64,000 bases of DNA from Niastella sp. OAS944 (GTDB taxonomy: Bacteria; Bacteroidota; Bacteroidia; Chitinophagales; Chitinophagaceae): NCBI GenBank assembly GCA_024809215.1, contig JANUBW010000011.1:124001-188000 (forward strand), read 5' to 3'. Shown here piece by piece: positions 49,874 through 58,702 of this stretch. A model generated the notes under the pieces. That model searched no databases. It worked only from the letters and a program-made list of their open reading frames with translations, and was not told the DNA's origin. Position 1 is the stretch's first letter. Every line of letters starts with the position of its first letter. The position numbers were made by a program, and so were the translations under genes.

Positions 49874-50893
49874 TCATTGTTTGATATTATTCCATAACAC
49901 ATTTTCGCCGTTCACTTGTTGTTTACTTTGTTCCCTGTCCGCTTCTGTGGCAAATGCTGCGGTATTGCTTCCCATAGGACTGTGCAGTTCGCTGCTGCGC
50001 AACAGGAAACCTTCACCGGACTTAACAAACTTTGCCGGCGTGTTGTAATTGAGCAGGTAGATACCTGCATTTTTGGTTTTTTCTGAATTGTCGGATCTTA
50101 AAAACGAGGTAATGCAGTGTATGTCATCAAACTTATACACCTTTCCTTTTTGGGTGATGACCTCACCGCCAAACCGCTGATCTAAAATGGTCATTTTGCA
50201 AAAGTCGCAGGCCTCTTTTCCAAACTGAATAGGTTGTGGGCCGGTGCTGCAACTGCTAACAAACACCATTGTAATAATGGCAGCGGTGGTCAATTTGGTC
50301 CTTACATTGATAAACGATCTGTTTTTTCTTCGTAGTTCCCGCCAGGTAAGTAACACCAGCACGAGGCCTACACCGGTGAATATAATACCACCGGTACCAG
50401 GCACCGACCATGCGCCAAAGTTGAGCAACTGTTTAAAGCCGATCAATGGCGGTTGGTAGGTCATGCCGGGCACTTGTATAGGCGCTGCCGGGTCGAGGTT
50501 ATGTCCATAATTATATTCCCAGTAATAAAAATCAACCAAGGCTACCAGGGCAAACAACAGGTAACATGCCACCCAGGTAATAAATAACCATCTACGGTTA
50601 ACGAGTGCAGCTACTGGGCCAAACAGCACAAACACCCCTATTATATAAGGCAAAACGGTAAATTCAAAAAAGTCGTTTTCATGAAGGGTACGCATGCCTA
50701 TATAATGGTTCAACCCGTTCACCACTTCTACATCGCCACCAAGTTTATTGGCATAGATCTTTAACTCAAGTCCTTCGGGATATTGCGGGGCCGATAGCTC
50801 AATGCGCCAGATAGGAAAAATGAGCATACCAATCAGCGACAGGGCGCAGATGACCGTTATAATTCTTGAAGCTGTGGATAACCTGTTGTTCAT
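49874..50893 (-). CDS. nosL: Membrane protein-NosL fusion
   Basis: 339 residues from the ATG at 50893 (MNNRLSTASRI); an in-frame ATG at 50938 would put a hairpin in coding sequence and is less likely. Residues about 5-205 hold four membrane helices. A fifth hydrophobic segment, TAAIITMVFVSSC, looks like a NosL lipoprotein signal with its lipobox, now internal. Behind it comes NosL itself, with the copper-binding CDFCKMTI and GKVYKFDDIHCITSFL. NosL delivers copper to NosZ in the periplasm. The membrane part may do the work of NosB, a membrane protein often found beside clade II nosZ and absent here as a separate gene; that is inference. Confidence 0.85.
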   Translation of the reverse strand: MNNRLSTASRIITVICALSLIGMLIFPIWRIELSAPQYPEGLELKIYANKLGGDVEVVNGLNHYIGMRTLHENDFFEFTVLPYIIGVFVLFGPVAALVNRRWLFITWVACYLLFALVALVDFYYWEYNYGHNLDPAAPIQVPGMTYQPPLIGFKQLLNFGAWSVPGTGGIIFTGVGLVLVLLTWRELRRKNRSFINVRTKLTTAAIITMVFVSSCSTGPQPIQFGKEACDFCKMTILDQRFGGEVITQKGKVYKFDDIHCITSFLRSDNSEKTKNAGIYLLNYNTPAKFVKSGEGFLLRSSELHSPMGSNTAAFATEADREQSKQQVNGENVLWNNIKQ

Positions 50894-50911
50894 AACTGTT
50901 CTTTTAAGTAA

Positions 50912-50940
50912 CCGTGACACGGATCGGAACCGTGCCACGG
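50912..50940. repeat. Intercistronic GTGNCACGG hairpin between nosZ and nosL
   Basis: CCGTGACACGG and CCGTGCCACGG pair with one mismatch around a 7-nt loop. A closely related hairpin (CGTGCCACGTT / AACGTGGCACG) lies between eda and the transporter gene at 62166-62192. Confidence 0.6.
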
Positions 50941-50947
50941 CTTTAAT

Positions 50948-52927
50948 CTACTTAGCCGGTTCGGCATCATTTGTTTTACCCAAACTAAAACTTATAGGTA
51001 CATTATTGCCAGGAGACGATACACGGATGTAACCACTCATTTCCTGGTGCAGGGCACTACAGAAGTCGGTACAGTAGAATGGATATACACCTGCTTTTTC
51101 GGGCACCCATTTAAGCGTTTGTGTTTCACCGGGCATTATCAGCAGCTCGGCATTATTGGCGCCTTTAACTGCAAAGCCGTGGGGTATATCCCAATCCTGC
51201 TCAAGGTTGGTGACGTGGAAATATACTTCATCGCCTACTTTTACGCCCTCGATATTATCAGGTGCAAAGTGACTGCGAATAGAGGTAGCATATACGTGTA
51301 CTTTATTTCCTTCACGCACCACTTTTGCTTCCTTCTCTCCTTTTGTTACATATTGGTTTGCATTATCATCGATCTTGAAGAGCTTAACTGAGTTCTTCGA
51401 TACCAGGTCGGCGGCAATTGCCTGTGCATAGTGCGGTTCGCCAATGGTAGGAAAGTCGAGTATCAGCTGCATTTTATCGCCGGAGATATCGAACAGTTGG
51501 GCGCTTTGCGCCAGTTCGGGACCAGTGGGCAGATAACGGTCTTTTGTGATCTTGTTATAAGCGATCACATATTTGGCATTTGGTTTTTTGCTATCGCCAC
51601 CAGGTACGCACAAGTGACCAATTGAATAATAAGTAGGCACACGGTCGAGCACTTTCAGGTCTTTGATATTCCATTTCACAATTTCTGATGACACAAAGAA
51701 TGAAGTGTATGCATTGCCTTTGCCATCGAACTCGGTGTGTAAGGGGCCTAAACCTGGTTTTTGTACTTCGCCATACAATGCGGCTTCGTATTTAATAACA
51801 GGAATGCCTTCAAACTCGCCATCAAATGCTTTATCGGCAATGGCCTTTTGCATTTTTGCATAAGAGAAAACGGGGATCAGCGCAGCCAGTTTACCGCTAC
51901 CTACAATGTATTCACCGCTGGGGTCAACGTCGCAACCGTGGGGCGATTTAGGACAGGGTATCAGGTAGCAGATATCTTTTAACACAACCGGGTCGAGCAC
52001 GGTTACTTCGTTCAGGATCTCTGAAGTGGCCTGGTGTGTTTTTTCATCGTAACGGCTGCGGCTATACTTCGAAGCTTTCTTAATGCCTTTACCCGCTTTC
52101 AAATATTCTTCTGCCTTCTTCCAGTTAACGGCAAGAATAAAGTCCTTATCGCGCTGTGAAGCATTTACTTCAAGCAGGGTATTGGCCTGTTCTGAATTAT
52201 AACAGCTGAAGAAAAACCAGCCATGGCTTGGGCCTTTACCGGCGTGGCTCAGGTCGAAGTTAACGCCGGGTGTTTGCAGCTGGAAGGCAATATCCATGGC
52301 GCCGCTGGTTTTATCAACGCTGATAAAGCTGAGCGAACCTTTAAAGTTCTGTTTGTAAGAACTAATGGCCACATCCTGGTTATCGCCAATGGGCACACTA
52401 AAACGGGTACCTGCTACTACATATTCCGTATTCTCTGTAATGAATGGCGAAGAGTGGTTACCCGCACTGTTGGGCAATTCGATGATCTCGGCAGTACGGA
52501 AGGTTTTAAGATCCACACGGGCAACGCGGGGCGTATTGTTGGCATTGGCAAACACCCAGCGGCCATCTACTTCGCCATTGGTTTGAGAAAGCTCGGTATG
52601 GTGCAGATCATCCCACGGAACAAAGCCATGCGTAGTGTTCAACATGCCTTTGCTGTTCTCGCTGTAGCCATAACCTTTTTCAGGGTCTACCGAAAACACG
52701 GGAATAACGCGCAGCAAGCGTCCACTGGGTAAACCGTATACAGATAGTTGTCCGCTAAAGCCACCGGAAACGAAATTGTAGAATTCATCATATTTACCGG
52801 GGGCCACATAGGTTTTCGCGGCTGCATCTCCGCTAACTGCTGTAGCCGCATTGTTGGGTTTGCAGGCCTGAAGCCAGCTGGCAGCAGCTACAGTTAGCAG
52901 GAGAAAAGTTTGATTGAAGGGTTTCAT
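50948..52927 (-). CDS. nosZ: Nitrous-oxide reductase, clade II (Sec-type, lipoprotein)
   Basis: 659 residues. It reduces N2O to N2, the last step of denitrification. The N-terminus is a Sec lipoprotein signal (LLTVAAASWLQAC), not the twin-arginine signal of clade I, which together with the context places it in clade II. The seven-bladed propeller with the CuZ site has DDLHHTELS. The C-terminal cupredoxin domain has the CuA ligands: IPHGF, then CTDFCSALHQEM with both Cys, His and Met. Fold and length are complete, so the enzyme should be active. It is downstream of a cytochrome c gene and followed by nosL, nosD, nosF, nosY and a hemoglobin. Confidence 0.96.
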   Translation of the reverse strand: MKPFNQTFLLLTVAAASWLQACKPNNAATAVSGDAAAKTYVAPGKYDEFYNFVSGGFSGQLSVYGLPSGRLLRVIPVFSVDPEKGYGYSENSKGMLNTTHGFVPWDDLHHTELSQTNGEVDGRWVFANANNTPRVARVDLKTFRTAEIIELPNSAGNHSSPFITENTEYVVAGTRFSVPIGDNQDVAISSYKQNFKGSLSFISVDKTSGAMDIAFQLQTPGVNFDLSHAGKGPSHGWFFFSCYNSEQANTLLEVNASQRDKDFILAVNWKKAEEYLKAGKGIKKASKYSRSRYDEKTHQATSEILNEVTVLDPVVLKDICYLIPCPKSPHGCDVDPSGEYIVGSGKLAALIPVFSYAKMQKAIADKAFDGEFEGIPVIKYEAALYGEVQKPGLGPLHTEFDGKGNAYTSFFVSSEIVKWNIKDLKVLDRVPTYYSIGHLCVPGGDSKKPNAKYVIAYNKITKDRYLPTGPELAQSAQLFDISGDKMQLILDFPTIGEPHYAQAIAADLVSKNSVKLFKIDDNANQYVTKGEKEAKVVREGNKVHVYATSIRSHFAPDNIEGVKVGDEVYFHVTNLEQDWDIPHGFAVKGANNAELLIMPGETQTLKWVPEKAGVYPFYCTDFCSALHQEMSGYIRVSSPGNNVPISFSLGKTNDAEPAK

Positions 52928-52982
52928 AAATTTTTTATTAGGAGAGTGTATTTATTGATTGTAACATAGAGATTCTAAGAGC

Positions 52983-53066
52983 GTGTTGCCGGTTACCGGG
53001 TTCCAGGTTCCAGGTTGTTGCAGGTTGCAAGGTATTCCCTGCAACCTGTACCTTGTAACCTGTAAC
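52983..53066. repeat. Fold-back heptamer array between cytochrome c and nosZ
   Basis: GGTTACC, GGGTTCC, AGGTTCC and AGGTTGC units are followed by GCAACCT, GTACCTT, GTAACCT in inverse orientation, so the RNA can fold on itself. It could act as a processing or stability element inside the operon. Confidence 0.65.
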
Positions 53067-53109
53067 AGTATGCTATTTATAACTTTGCTTCTCTTAATTG
53101 ACTATTCCG

Positions 53110-53583
53110 CTACTTGACACCGTCGTTCTTACGCATGTACTCATACGCATTGCGGGCTTCTTCATCGGAGAGATTTTGATTAGGCATACGCACTAAACAT
53201 AACTCAAGCATGGCCTGCGCCTTGGAGTCTTTTTCCAGCATTTCGTCTGTGTTGGTAACAAAGTTTAAGATCCAGTCGGCTTTGTGGCGTTTGGTAACAT
53301 CTTTCCAACCGGGGCCTACCAGCTTTTCGTCGGTAAGCTTGTGACATGAAGCACATTTCACTTCATATACTTTCAAACCAGCATCGGCCATTTTAGTGTC
53401 GAGGGTTGGGCTAACAGCAACATCTTTGAATTTACCTGCGCCTCTTTCAGGATCATAAGAAGGATTGCCTGATTCTGCAGTGGCTGGCGTTGATCCATTA
53501 GTTGGTGTTTCCTGCTTTGCAGCATTACCTGAGCAGGCGTATAAACCCACAGCCAAACTCAGGATCAAGAACATTTTTTTCAT
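53110..53583 (-). CDS. c-type cytochrome lipoprotein of the nos cluster
   Basis: 157 residues. A lipobox LYAC follows the signal, and the mature part has a heme-binding CASCH (about residue 76) with a candidate axial Met in VRMPNQNLSDEE. It is the first gene of the nos unit and probably passes electrons to NosZ from the quinol side, as cytochromes in clade II clusters do. The palindrome at 53645-53660 is centred about 40 bp before the predicted start of transcription. Confidence 0.9.
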   Translation of the reverse strand: MKKMFLILSLAVGLYACSGNAAKQETPTNGSTPATAESGNPSYDPERGAGKFKDVAVSPTLDTKMADAGLKVYEVKCASCHKLTDEKLVGPGWKDVTKRHKADWILNFVTNTDEMLEKDSKAQAMLELCLVRMPNQNLSDEEARNAYEYMRKNDGVK

Positions 53584-53615
53584 ACCAGGTGATTTATTTT
53601 AATTGATTTACAGTA

Positions 53616-53623
53616 CAAGATTA
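53616..53623 (-). promoter_or_regulatory. Putative -7 element of the nos operon
   Basis: TAATCTTG on the minus strand differs from TAnnTTTG by one base. It predicts a start near 53612 and a leader of about 28 nt. No TTG -33 is evident, as expected if an activator takes that place. Confidence 0.5.
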
Positions 53624-53644
53624 CGCTGCCACAAAAGGGGCCTT

Positions 53645-53660
53645 TATGATTGAAGTCATA
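53645..53660. promoter_or_regulatory. Crp/Fnr-type palindrome upstream of the nos operon
   Basis: TATGA-N6-TCATA is a perfect 5+5 palindrome with the spacing of Crp/Fnr sites. Its centre (53652.5) lies about 40 bp before the predicted transcription start, the position of class II activation. A Crp/Fnr-family gene starts 234 bp further on the other strand. Confidence 0.6.
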
Positions 53661-53893
53661 CGGGGTAATGACAAAACTTTAACACGCTGGTTACAACAGC
53701 AACACATGACAGGGATCATAAATAACTGCTCGCGATAAAAGCCAGTGTGGCAACGACTTTCACACACTTCACATCATTCTCTTTCGCTATACATCAACAT
53801 AGCCGGCTGATATAAATCATCCCCACTGCTGTATAAGATCATGTGGCCCGCAGACCACCCGCGTTAGTTTTGAGACTGTTAATCAACCATTCT

Positions 53894-54493
53894 ATGATGA
53901 TCGATATTGACCTGCTGCTCACCTGGGGCGCTACTTATAAGAAAGTGAAATGCGATGAAATCATTTTTCAGGAAGGGGCATGCGCCAACTTCTACCACCA
54001 GGTAGTTAGTGGTTCGGTAAAATGGGTAAGTATAAATGAAGAAGGCCGCGAGTTTATTCAACTAATGGTTGAAAAAGGCGAAAGCTTTGGCGAACTGCCA
54101 CTGTTCGATGATGGGGGATATGCAGCTACCGCCATTGCCGAAGAAGACACCGTTATCATCAGGCTGCATAAAAGCAACTTTCTGCAATTACTTAAAGATA
54201 ACCCCGACATACATTTTGCATTTACCAAATTACTGGCCGTACGTATGCGGTTCAAATTCCTCACCATTCGCGAGCTGGCATATTACAGTCCGGAACACCG
54301 CATTAGCACACTGCTGAATTATTTAAAGAAGAACCATAAACATACCTGCCCTGTTTGTCATCAAATAAAATTAACAAGGCAACAAATAGCCGATATGACG
54401 GGGCTTCGGGTTGAAACGGTTATCAGGGCCATGCGTCACTTGCATGATAAAGGCGAGTTGCATATTGATAAGGGGAAGGTTTATGCTCCTTAG
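53894..54493 (+). CDS. Crp/Fnr family transcriptional regulator
   Basis: 199 residues from the ATG at 53894; a GTG at 53843 would add 17 unlikely residues. A cyclic-nucleotide-binding-like beta-roll (about 10-115; EIIFQEGACANFYHQVVSGSV, GESFGELPLFDD) is followed by a winged helix (LTRQQIADMTGLRVETVIRAMRHLHDKG). The N-terminal Fe-S cysteines of true Fnr are absent, but a CPVC pair just before the recognition region could bind metal. Placed divergent from the nos operon, it most likely controls it in response to oxygen, NO or redox state. Confidence 0.88.
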   Translation: MMIDIDLLLTWGATYKKVKCDEIIFQEGACANFYHQVVSGSVKWVSINEEGREFIQLMVEKGESFGELPLFDDGGYAATAIAEEDTVIIRLHKSNFLQLLKDNPDIHFAFTKLLAVRMRFKFLTIRELAYYSPEHRISTLLNYLKKNHKHTCPVCHQIKLTRQQIADMTGLRVETVIRAMRHLHDKGELHIDKGKVYAP

Positions 54494-54495
54494 AA

Positions 54496-54735
54496 GTTCA
54501 CAGTTCATAGTTTTTAGTTCTTGGTTCTTAGTTTCGAGTTATTGAGTTGTTCAGTTATTGAGTTGTTCAGTTTTCGTTGGGCTTCGCTGCGCTCGCTCTG
54601 TGCCTGGTGGACTGGCTGCCACCAACTTAGTTTTTGGCTTCGCTACGCCTTCCTTTCAACTTCCCGTTAACTCGTCAACCAGTGAACTCGTCAACTTGTA
54701 TTCCCTCTATCAACTTTATCAACTTTTCAACTTAA
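54496..54735. repeat. Extended heptamer/octamer repeat region
   Basis: Six 7-bp units GTTYNNR (GTTCACA, GTTCATA, GTTTTTA, GTTCTTG, GTTCTTA, GTTTCGA) are followed by four 8-bp units alternating GTTATTGA and GTTGTTCA (54538-54569). Four further 8-bp units (CCGTTAAC, TCGTCAAC, CAGTGAAC, TCGTCAAC) lie at 54664-54695, and TCAACTTT units follow. The 7-bp to 8-bp change occurs within a single run. Confidence 0.7.
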
Positions 54736-54853
54736 CATTACCAACAATTCATTTCACTCAACATTGATCCACAACTTTGTAAGGAATGATAATTGCAGCC
54801 CTACAACAGGCAAGCCCACTGTTAAAACAATAACTAATCTAAAAACACTATCT

Positions 54854-55414
54854 ATGGCTATTCAAAGCAACGCAGGCCCACAAACAACAGCCCGCTCCTC
54901 GGTTATGCCCGATTCAAAATTGCACCAGTTCTTCATTCAACAACTACAGGATGTTTACTGGGCCGAAAAGAAACTGGTAAAAACATTACCCAAACTGGCT
55001 GATGCAGCCACATCACAACGATTAAAACAAGCCTTTAACGATCATCTTGAACAAACGATCAATCACGTAACACGACTTGAAAATATATTTCGCCTTTTTA
55101 ATGAAGAACCCAAAGCATTGAAGTGCCCGGCCATGGCTGGTATTGTTGATGAAGGCGCAGACATCATTGACGAAACTGATAATGGCAGCGCTCAACGCGA
55201 TGTTGGTTTAATTTTCGCAGCACAAAAAGCAGAACATTATGAAATTGCCACTTACGGTGGACTGGTAACGTTAGCCCGAACCATGGGTCATGATGACGCT
55301 GCAGAGTTGCTCGATCAAACATTGGCCGAAGAAAAAGTTACTGACAGCTTACTTACCCGTATTGCTGAAGAAGAAGCAAATGTGAATGCAGTAAACGAAA
55401 AGTACGAGGAATAG
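54854..55414 (+). CDS. DUF892 (YciE/YciF) ferritin-like protein
   Basis: 186 residues from the ATG at 54854 (MAIQSNAGPQ); the longer frame from 54764 is not family-like. The domain starts at KLHQFFIQQLQDVYWAEKKLVKTLPKLA and shows the two repeated helices with Glu and His expected for a di-metal ferritin-like bundle (EQTINHVTRLENIF, AQKAEHYEIATYGGLVTLAR, LAEEKVTDSLL). Relatives are stress-induced, with roles in osmotic or oxidative protection inferred only from expression. Single gene with a strong terminator. Confidence 0.9.
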   Translation: MAIQSNAGPQTTARSSVMPDSKLHQFFIQQLQDVYWAEKKLVKTLPKLADAATSQRLKQAFNDHLEQTINHVTRLENIFRLFNEEPKALKCPAMAGIVDEGADIIDETDNGSAQRDVGLIFAAQKAEHYEIATYGGLVTLARTMGHDDAAELLDQTLAEEKVTDSLLTRIAEEEANVNAVNEKYEE

Positions 55415-55432
55415 CAGGCGATCGTGTAATGT

Positions 55433-55469
55433 AAAAGCTGTACACAATTCAATGTTGTGTACAGCTTTT
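55433..55469 (+). terminator. Terminator of the DUF892 gene
   Basis: Perfect 15-bp stem AAAAGCTGTACACAA / TTGTGTACAGCTTTT with a 7-nt loop, then T-rich sequence. Confidence 0.9.
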
Positions 55470-55622
55470 TCTTTTTTAAGACCATTGCGTTAAGGAAATT
55501 ATAAATAATGGTTTTAAACCATACTACAGAACAATATGTATAATGCCGCAATAATATCCACAAATGAAATGCGTTCTCTTTTTGAGCGTTAATATTGTAG
55601 TACCATTAATCGAGGCAGCGTG

Positions 55623-57095
55623 ATGAAACTTCAACCATCAGATCAATTAACCAATGCCCAGGTAAAAACCGGGTTGCATTTGATACTAAAGGACGGTCTG
55701 GCTACAGAGACCATGAACACACTCACCGCAGGTACCTTTCTGGTTGCCATTGCCTTGTATATGGGCGCTTCCAACGTGCAAATCGGTGTGCTGGCGGCGC
55801 TTCCTACCCTCACCAGTATTTTTCAACTTATTTCAGTATGGCTGGTGCAAAAGTTCAATAACCGCCGCGCCATAACCGTTACCGGCGCTATTTGCGCCCG
55901 CTTTCCATTATTACTTATAGGCATTCTGCCTTTATTGTTCTCTAACACAGCAAGTGTTGGGGCACTTATATTTTTGTTATCGTTCCAATACCTGTTTGCC
56001 GCTGTTGCAGGTGGCAGCTGGCACTCATGGATGCGCGATCTTATTCCGCAACAGATATTGGGGAGTTACTTTTCGCACCGCAGCCGGCTGATGCAAATAT
56101 TAAGTGTTACCCTTAGCCTGCTTATAGCCATGAGCATCGATCACATAAAAGCACACTACCCCCAACATGAGATCACAGCTTATGCCTGTATGTTCATTAT
56201 CAGCGGTATAACCGGTATGTGGGGTGCTTACGCCCTGGCCCGCACACCCGAACCAAAGTCGAAACCCATTCACAATAATATTGCAAAGCTCTTCGGCAAA
56301 CCGCTCACCGTGCCTAATTTCAGAAAGCTGCTGGTGTTCAATTCCTGCTGGATCTTTGCCTTCAACCTGGTTACGCCTTTCTTCGCAGTTTATATGATGA
56401 AGACGCTCGGCCTGCCATTGTTGTATGTAATTTGTTTGAACATTGTTAGCCAGGTAAGCAGTATCACCTCCATTAAATTGTGGGGTAGTTGTTCAGACCG
56501 TTATAGCAATAAGACCATCATTCGTATTTGCGCCCCGGTTTATATTGCCTGTATTATGGCCTGGTCAATAGTGGGAATTATGAGCGCAGCCTTTATGCTG
56601 CCTGTACTAGTGATAATGCATATACTAATGGGCGCATCCAACGCCGGTATCACTCTGGCGCTTCAAAATATTGGTTTAAAGCTGGCCCCGGCCGAGGAAG
56701 GCATTGTATACCTAGTTACCAAAAATATTGTAACAGCGGTATTTTCTGCCACCGCCCCATTAATTGGTGGTTTGCTGGCCGACTTCTTTACCAGCCATTT
56801 TGTTATTCACTTATTTGGGCGTGGCCAATGGAACCTGTTCTTTATGGCTGGCGCCGTTGTAGGCGTTCTTAGTATGAAACTGCTAAGGTCGGTTCGTGAA
56901 GAAGGCGAACTGGATAAAAAATTTCTCGTTGCCGAACTTCAACATAACTTTAAAAAACGCGTACGCAACTGGCACCACATGCCTATTTTACGCCGCTATT
57001 TTTACCTGCGCTCTGCCATAGTTGTAAAGAAAGGATTGCATCTCGAATTTGATGATCTTATTGAATTCAAAGGCTGGGATCCTAAGAAGAAATGA
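55623..57095 (+). CDS. MFS transporter, substrate unknown
   Basis: 490 residues from the ATG at 55623, which has GAGG upstream; an adjacent GTG at 55620 is possible. About 12 membrane helices are seen, with the cytoplasmic loop ARTPEPKSKPIHNNIAKLFGK between the two halves and a charged C-terminal tail of about 70 residues (LHLEFDDLIEFKGWDPKKK). A stretch VWLVQKFNNRRAITVTG resembles the MFS A-loop. Close relatives are annotated only as MFS transporters. It is the only gene of its unit. Confidence 0.85.
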   Translation: MKLQPSDQLTNAQVKTGLHLILKDGLATETMNTLTAGTFLVAIALYMGASNVQIGVLAALPTLTSIFQLISVWLVQKFNNRRAITVTGAICARFPLLLIGILPLLFSNTASVGALIFLLSFQYLFAAVAGGSWHSWMRDLIPQQILGSYFSHRSRLMQILSVTLSLLIAMSIDHIKAHYPQHEITAYACMFIISGITGMWGAYALARTPEPKSKPIHNNIAKLFGKPLTVPNFRKLLVFNSCWIFAFNLVTPFFAVYMMKTLGLPLLYVICLNIVSQVSSITSIKLWGSCSDRYSNKTIIRICAPVYIACIMAWSIVGIMSAAFMLPVLVIMHILMGASNAGITLALQNIGLKLAPAEEGIVYLVTKNIVTAVFSATAPLIGGLLADFFTSHFVIHLFGRGQWNLFFMAGAVVGVLSMKLLRSVREEGELDKKFLVAELQHNFKKRVRNWHHMPILRRYFYLRSAIVVKKGLHLEFDDLIEFKGWDPKKK

Positions 57096-57098
57096 GTT

Positions 57099-57130
57099 AG
57101 TTAACTCGTTAACCAGCTAACTCGTCAACT
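57099..57130. repeat. Octamer array between MFS and ClC genes
   Basis: Four 8-bp units: AGTTAACT, CGTTAACC, AGCTAACT, CGTCAACT. It lies between the two converging genes and overlaps neither. Confidence 0.65.
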
Positions 57131-57145
57131 ATTTGCTGCTTTCAA

Positions 57146-58567
57146 TTACTTAACCTCAGTAATATTCTCTCCTTTATCAACGCTATCAACTTCATCAACT
57201 TTTTCAACTTCTTCCTCAGGAATAGATTCATGATGCACATACTGAATGAACTGCATCTTCAAATGATCGTAGAATGAATGCCTGTCTACCAGATAGGCCA
57301 CTAATGTAGCACACATGCCCGCAAGCATCAGATGAAAGATCACATTATGGCGGTCGGTCATTTCAAGTACTAAGATGGCCGAAGTAAATGGCGTGCGGGT
57401 AACGCCGGTTAAAAAACCAACCATGCCGGCAAGAATCAACAGGTTTACATTAGTACCTGCAAAACCAAACCATTCACCCATAACAGCGCCAACGCTGGCG
57501 CCTGCCGTTAATGCGGGTGCAAACACCCCACCGGCTGCTCCACTGGTAAATGATATAACAGGCCCAACCATACGGGCAATAGGCATATACCAGGGCAAAT
57601 GTTTATCGGCAGTAAATAATGTATGTGTCATTATTTCTTTACCACTGCCCAACACCTGCTCGCTGATAAAATAGGCCATGGCGGCAAGTCCCAGGGCGCA
57701 GAGAACGTTATAAACAATGCGTTTTGAAATATTGAACGAACGCACCCACTTCATGATAGACAATATTACCCGGGCCATACCACTTCCCAATACGCCGGTA
57801 ACAATGCCCACGGCAATTACGCCAAAGAAAATATAGCCCGATAAATTACTTACATCGGGATATCCCAGGTATAAGTAAGGGCCCAGTAACATTTGAGCGG
57901 TTAAACCAGCAATGATAACGGCGGTGAACAACGCTGTTTTAAAATAACTGATGTGCGTACGGGTTACTTCTTCCATAGCAAATACTACCCCACCCAGCGG
58001 TGTGTTAAATGCCGCGGCCAATCCGGCAGCTGCGCCGGCCTTTATCATATTGCGCTTTGAGATCTTGGGCCACCACGATGGTAGTATTTGATTGATGGCT
58101 CTGAACACCGAACCGGCAATTTGAATGGTGGGCCCTTCTCGGCCAACTACCCCACCGCCAAACACCATAACAATACTCGATACTATTTTCACGATGATGA
58201 TGCGAACGCTTAATAGCTTTCCTACTTTATCAATATACTTTGGTGTGGCCAGTTCTACAGCAGCTATTACTGCAGGTATACCGCTTCCACGGGCAGCGGG
58301 TGCAAACTTAAATACCAGCCACCAGCCAACAACAAAACTTATAGGGGTAATAATGAACAGCCACCACACACCATGGTGCAGCACCCATGCGGTACCCATT
58401 TCGGCCCAGGCAAATAATTTGGCGTATAACACAGCAATAAGTCCGGTAATCACCGATGCTATCCAAAAGGGAATAGCCTGCAATAAATTGTGCTTGAAGC
58501 GTTCGTTATGCAAACGGTCGTACACCCGTTTTAAACGACTGCGAAGTGGATTGATGATCTTGTTCAT
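57146..58567 (-). CDS. ClC-type chloride/proton antiporter
   Basis: 473 residues with the ClC fold of about 10-18 membrane helices. The anion-pathway motifs are present: GSGIPAV (about 93), GREGPTIQ with the gating Glu (about 147), and GGVFAPAL. The proton-route Glu is conserved in FAMEEVTR, pointing to an H+/Cl- exchanger rather than a channel. The C-terminus (about 440-473) lacks CBS domains and is an acidic tail, EEEVEKVDEVDSVDKGEN, written by 9-bp repeats (57176-57211). A full -7 element is found 128 bp upstream. Confidence 0.92.
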   Translation of the reverse strand: MNKIINPLRSRLKRVYDRLHNERFKHNLLQAIPFWIASVITGLIAVLYAKLFAWAEMGTAWVLHHGVWWLFIITPISFVVGWWLVFKFAPAARGSGIPAVIAAVELATPKYIDKVGKLLSVRIIIVKIVSSIVMVFGGGVVGREGPTIQIAGSVFRAINQILPSWWPKISKRNMIKAGAAAGLAAAFNTPLGGVVFAMEEVTRTHISYFKTALFTAVIIAGLTAQMLLGPYLYLGYPDVSNLSGYIFFGVIAVGIVTGVLGSGMARVILSIMKWVRSFNISKRIVYNVLCALGLAAMAYFISEQVLGSGKEIMTHTLFTADKHLPWYMPIARMVGPVISFTSGAAGGVFAPALTAGASVGAVMGEWFGFAGTNVNLLILAGMVGFLTGVTRTPFTSAILVLEMTDRHNVIFHLMLAGMCATLVAYLVDRHSFYDHLKMQFIQYVHHESIPEEEVEKVDEVDSVDKGENITEVK

Positions 58568-58694
58568 ATTTATATTACGCTGCCTGTTACAGTAATAACA
58601 ATCCTCACCAGCTGGTCGGTCTTCTTTGTGGGTTTACTGGTATGGAAAAAACTGCAGAAAGATCGTAGGCTAAGCAAACAGGCTTATTCGGCCG

Positions 58695-58702
58695 CAAAGA
58701 TA
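58695..58702 (-). promoter_or_regulatory. Putative -7 element of the ClC gene
   Basis: TATCTTTG on the minus strand is a full TAnnTTTG match, predicting a leader of about 120 nt before the ClC start at 58567. Confidence 0.5.
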
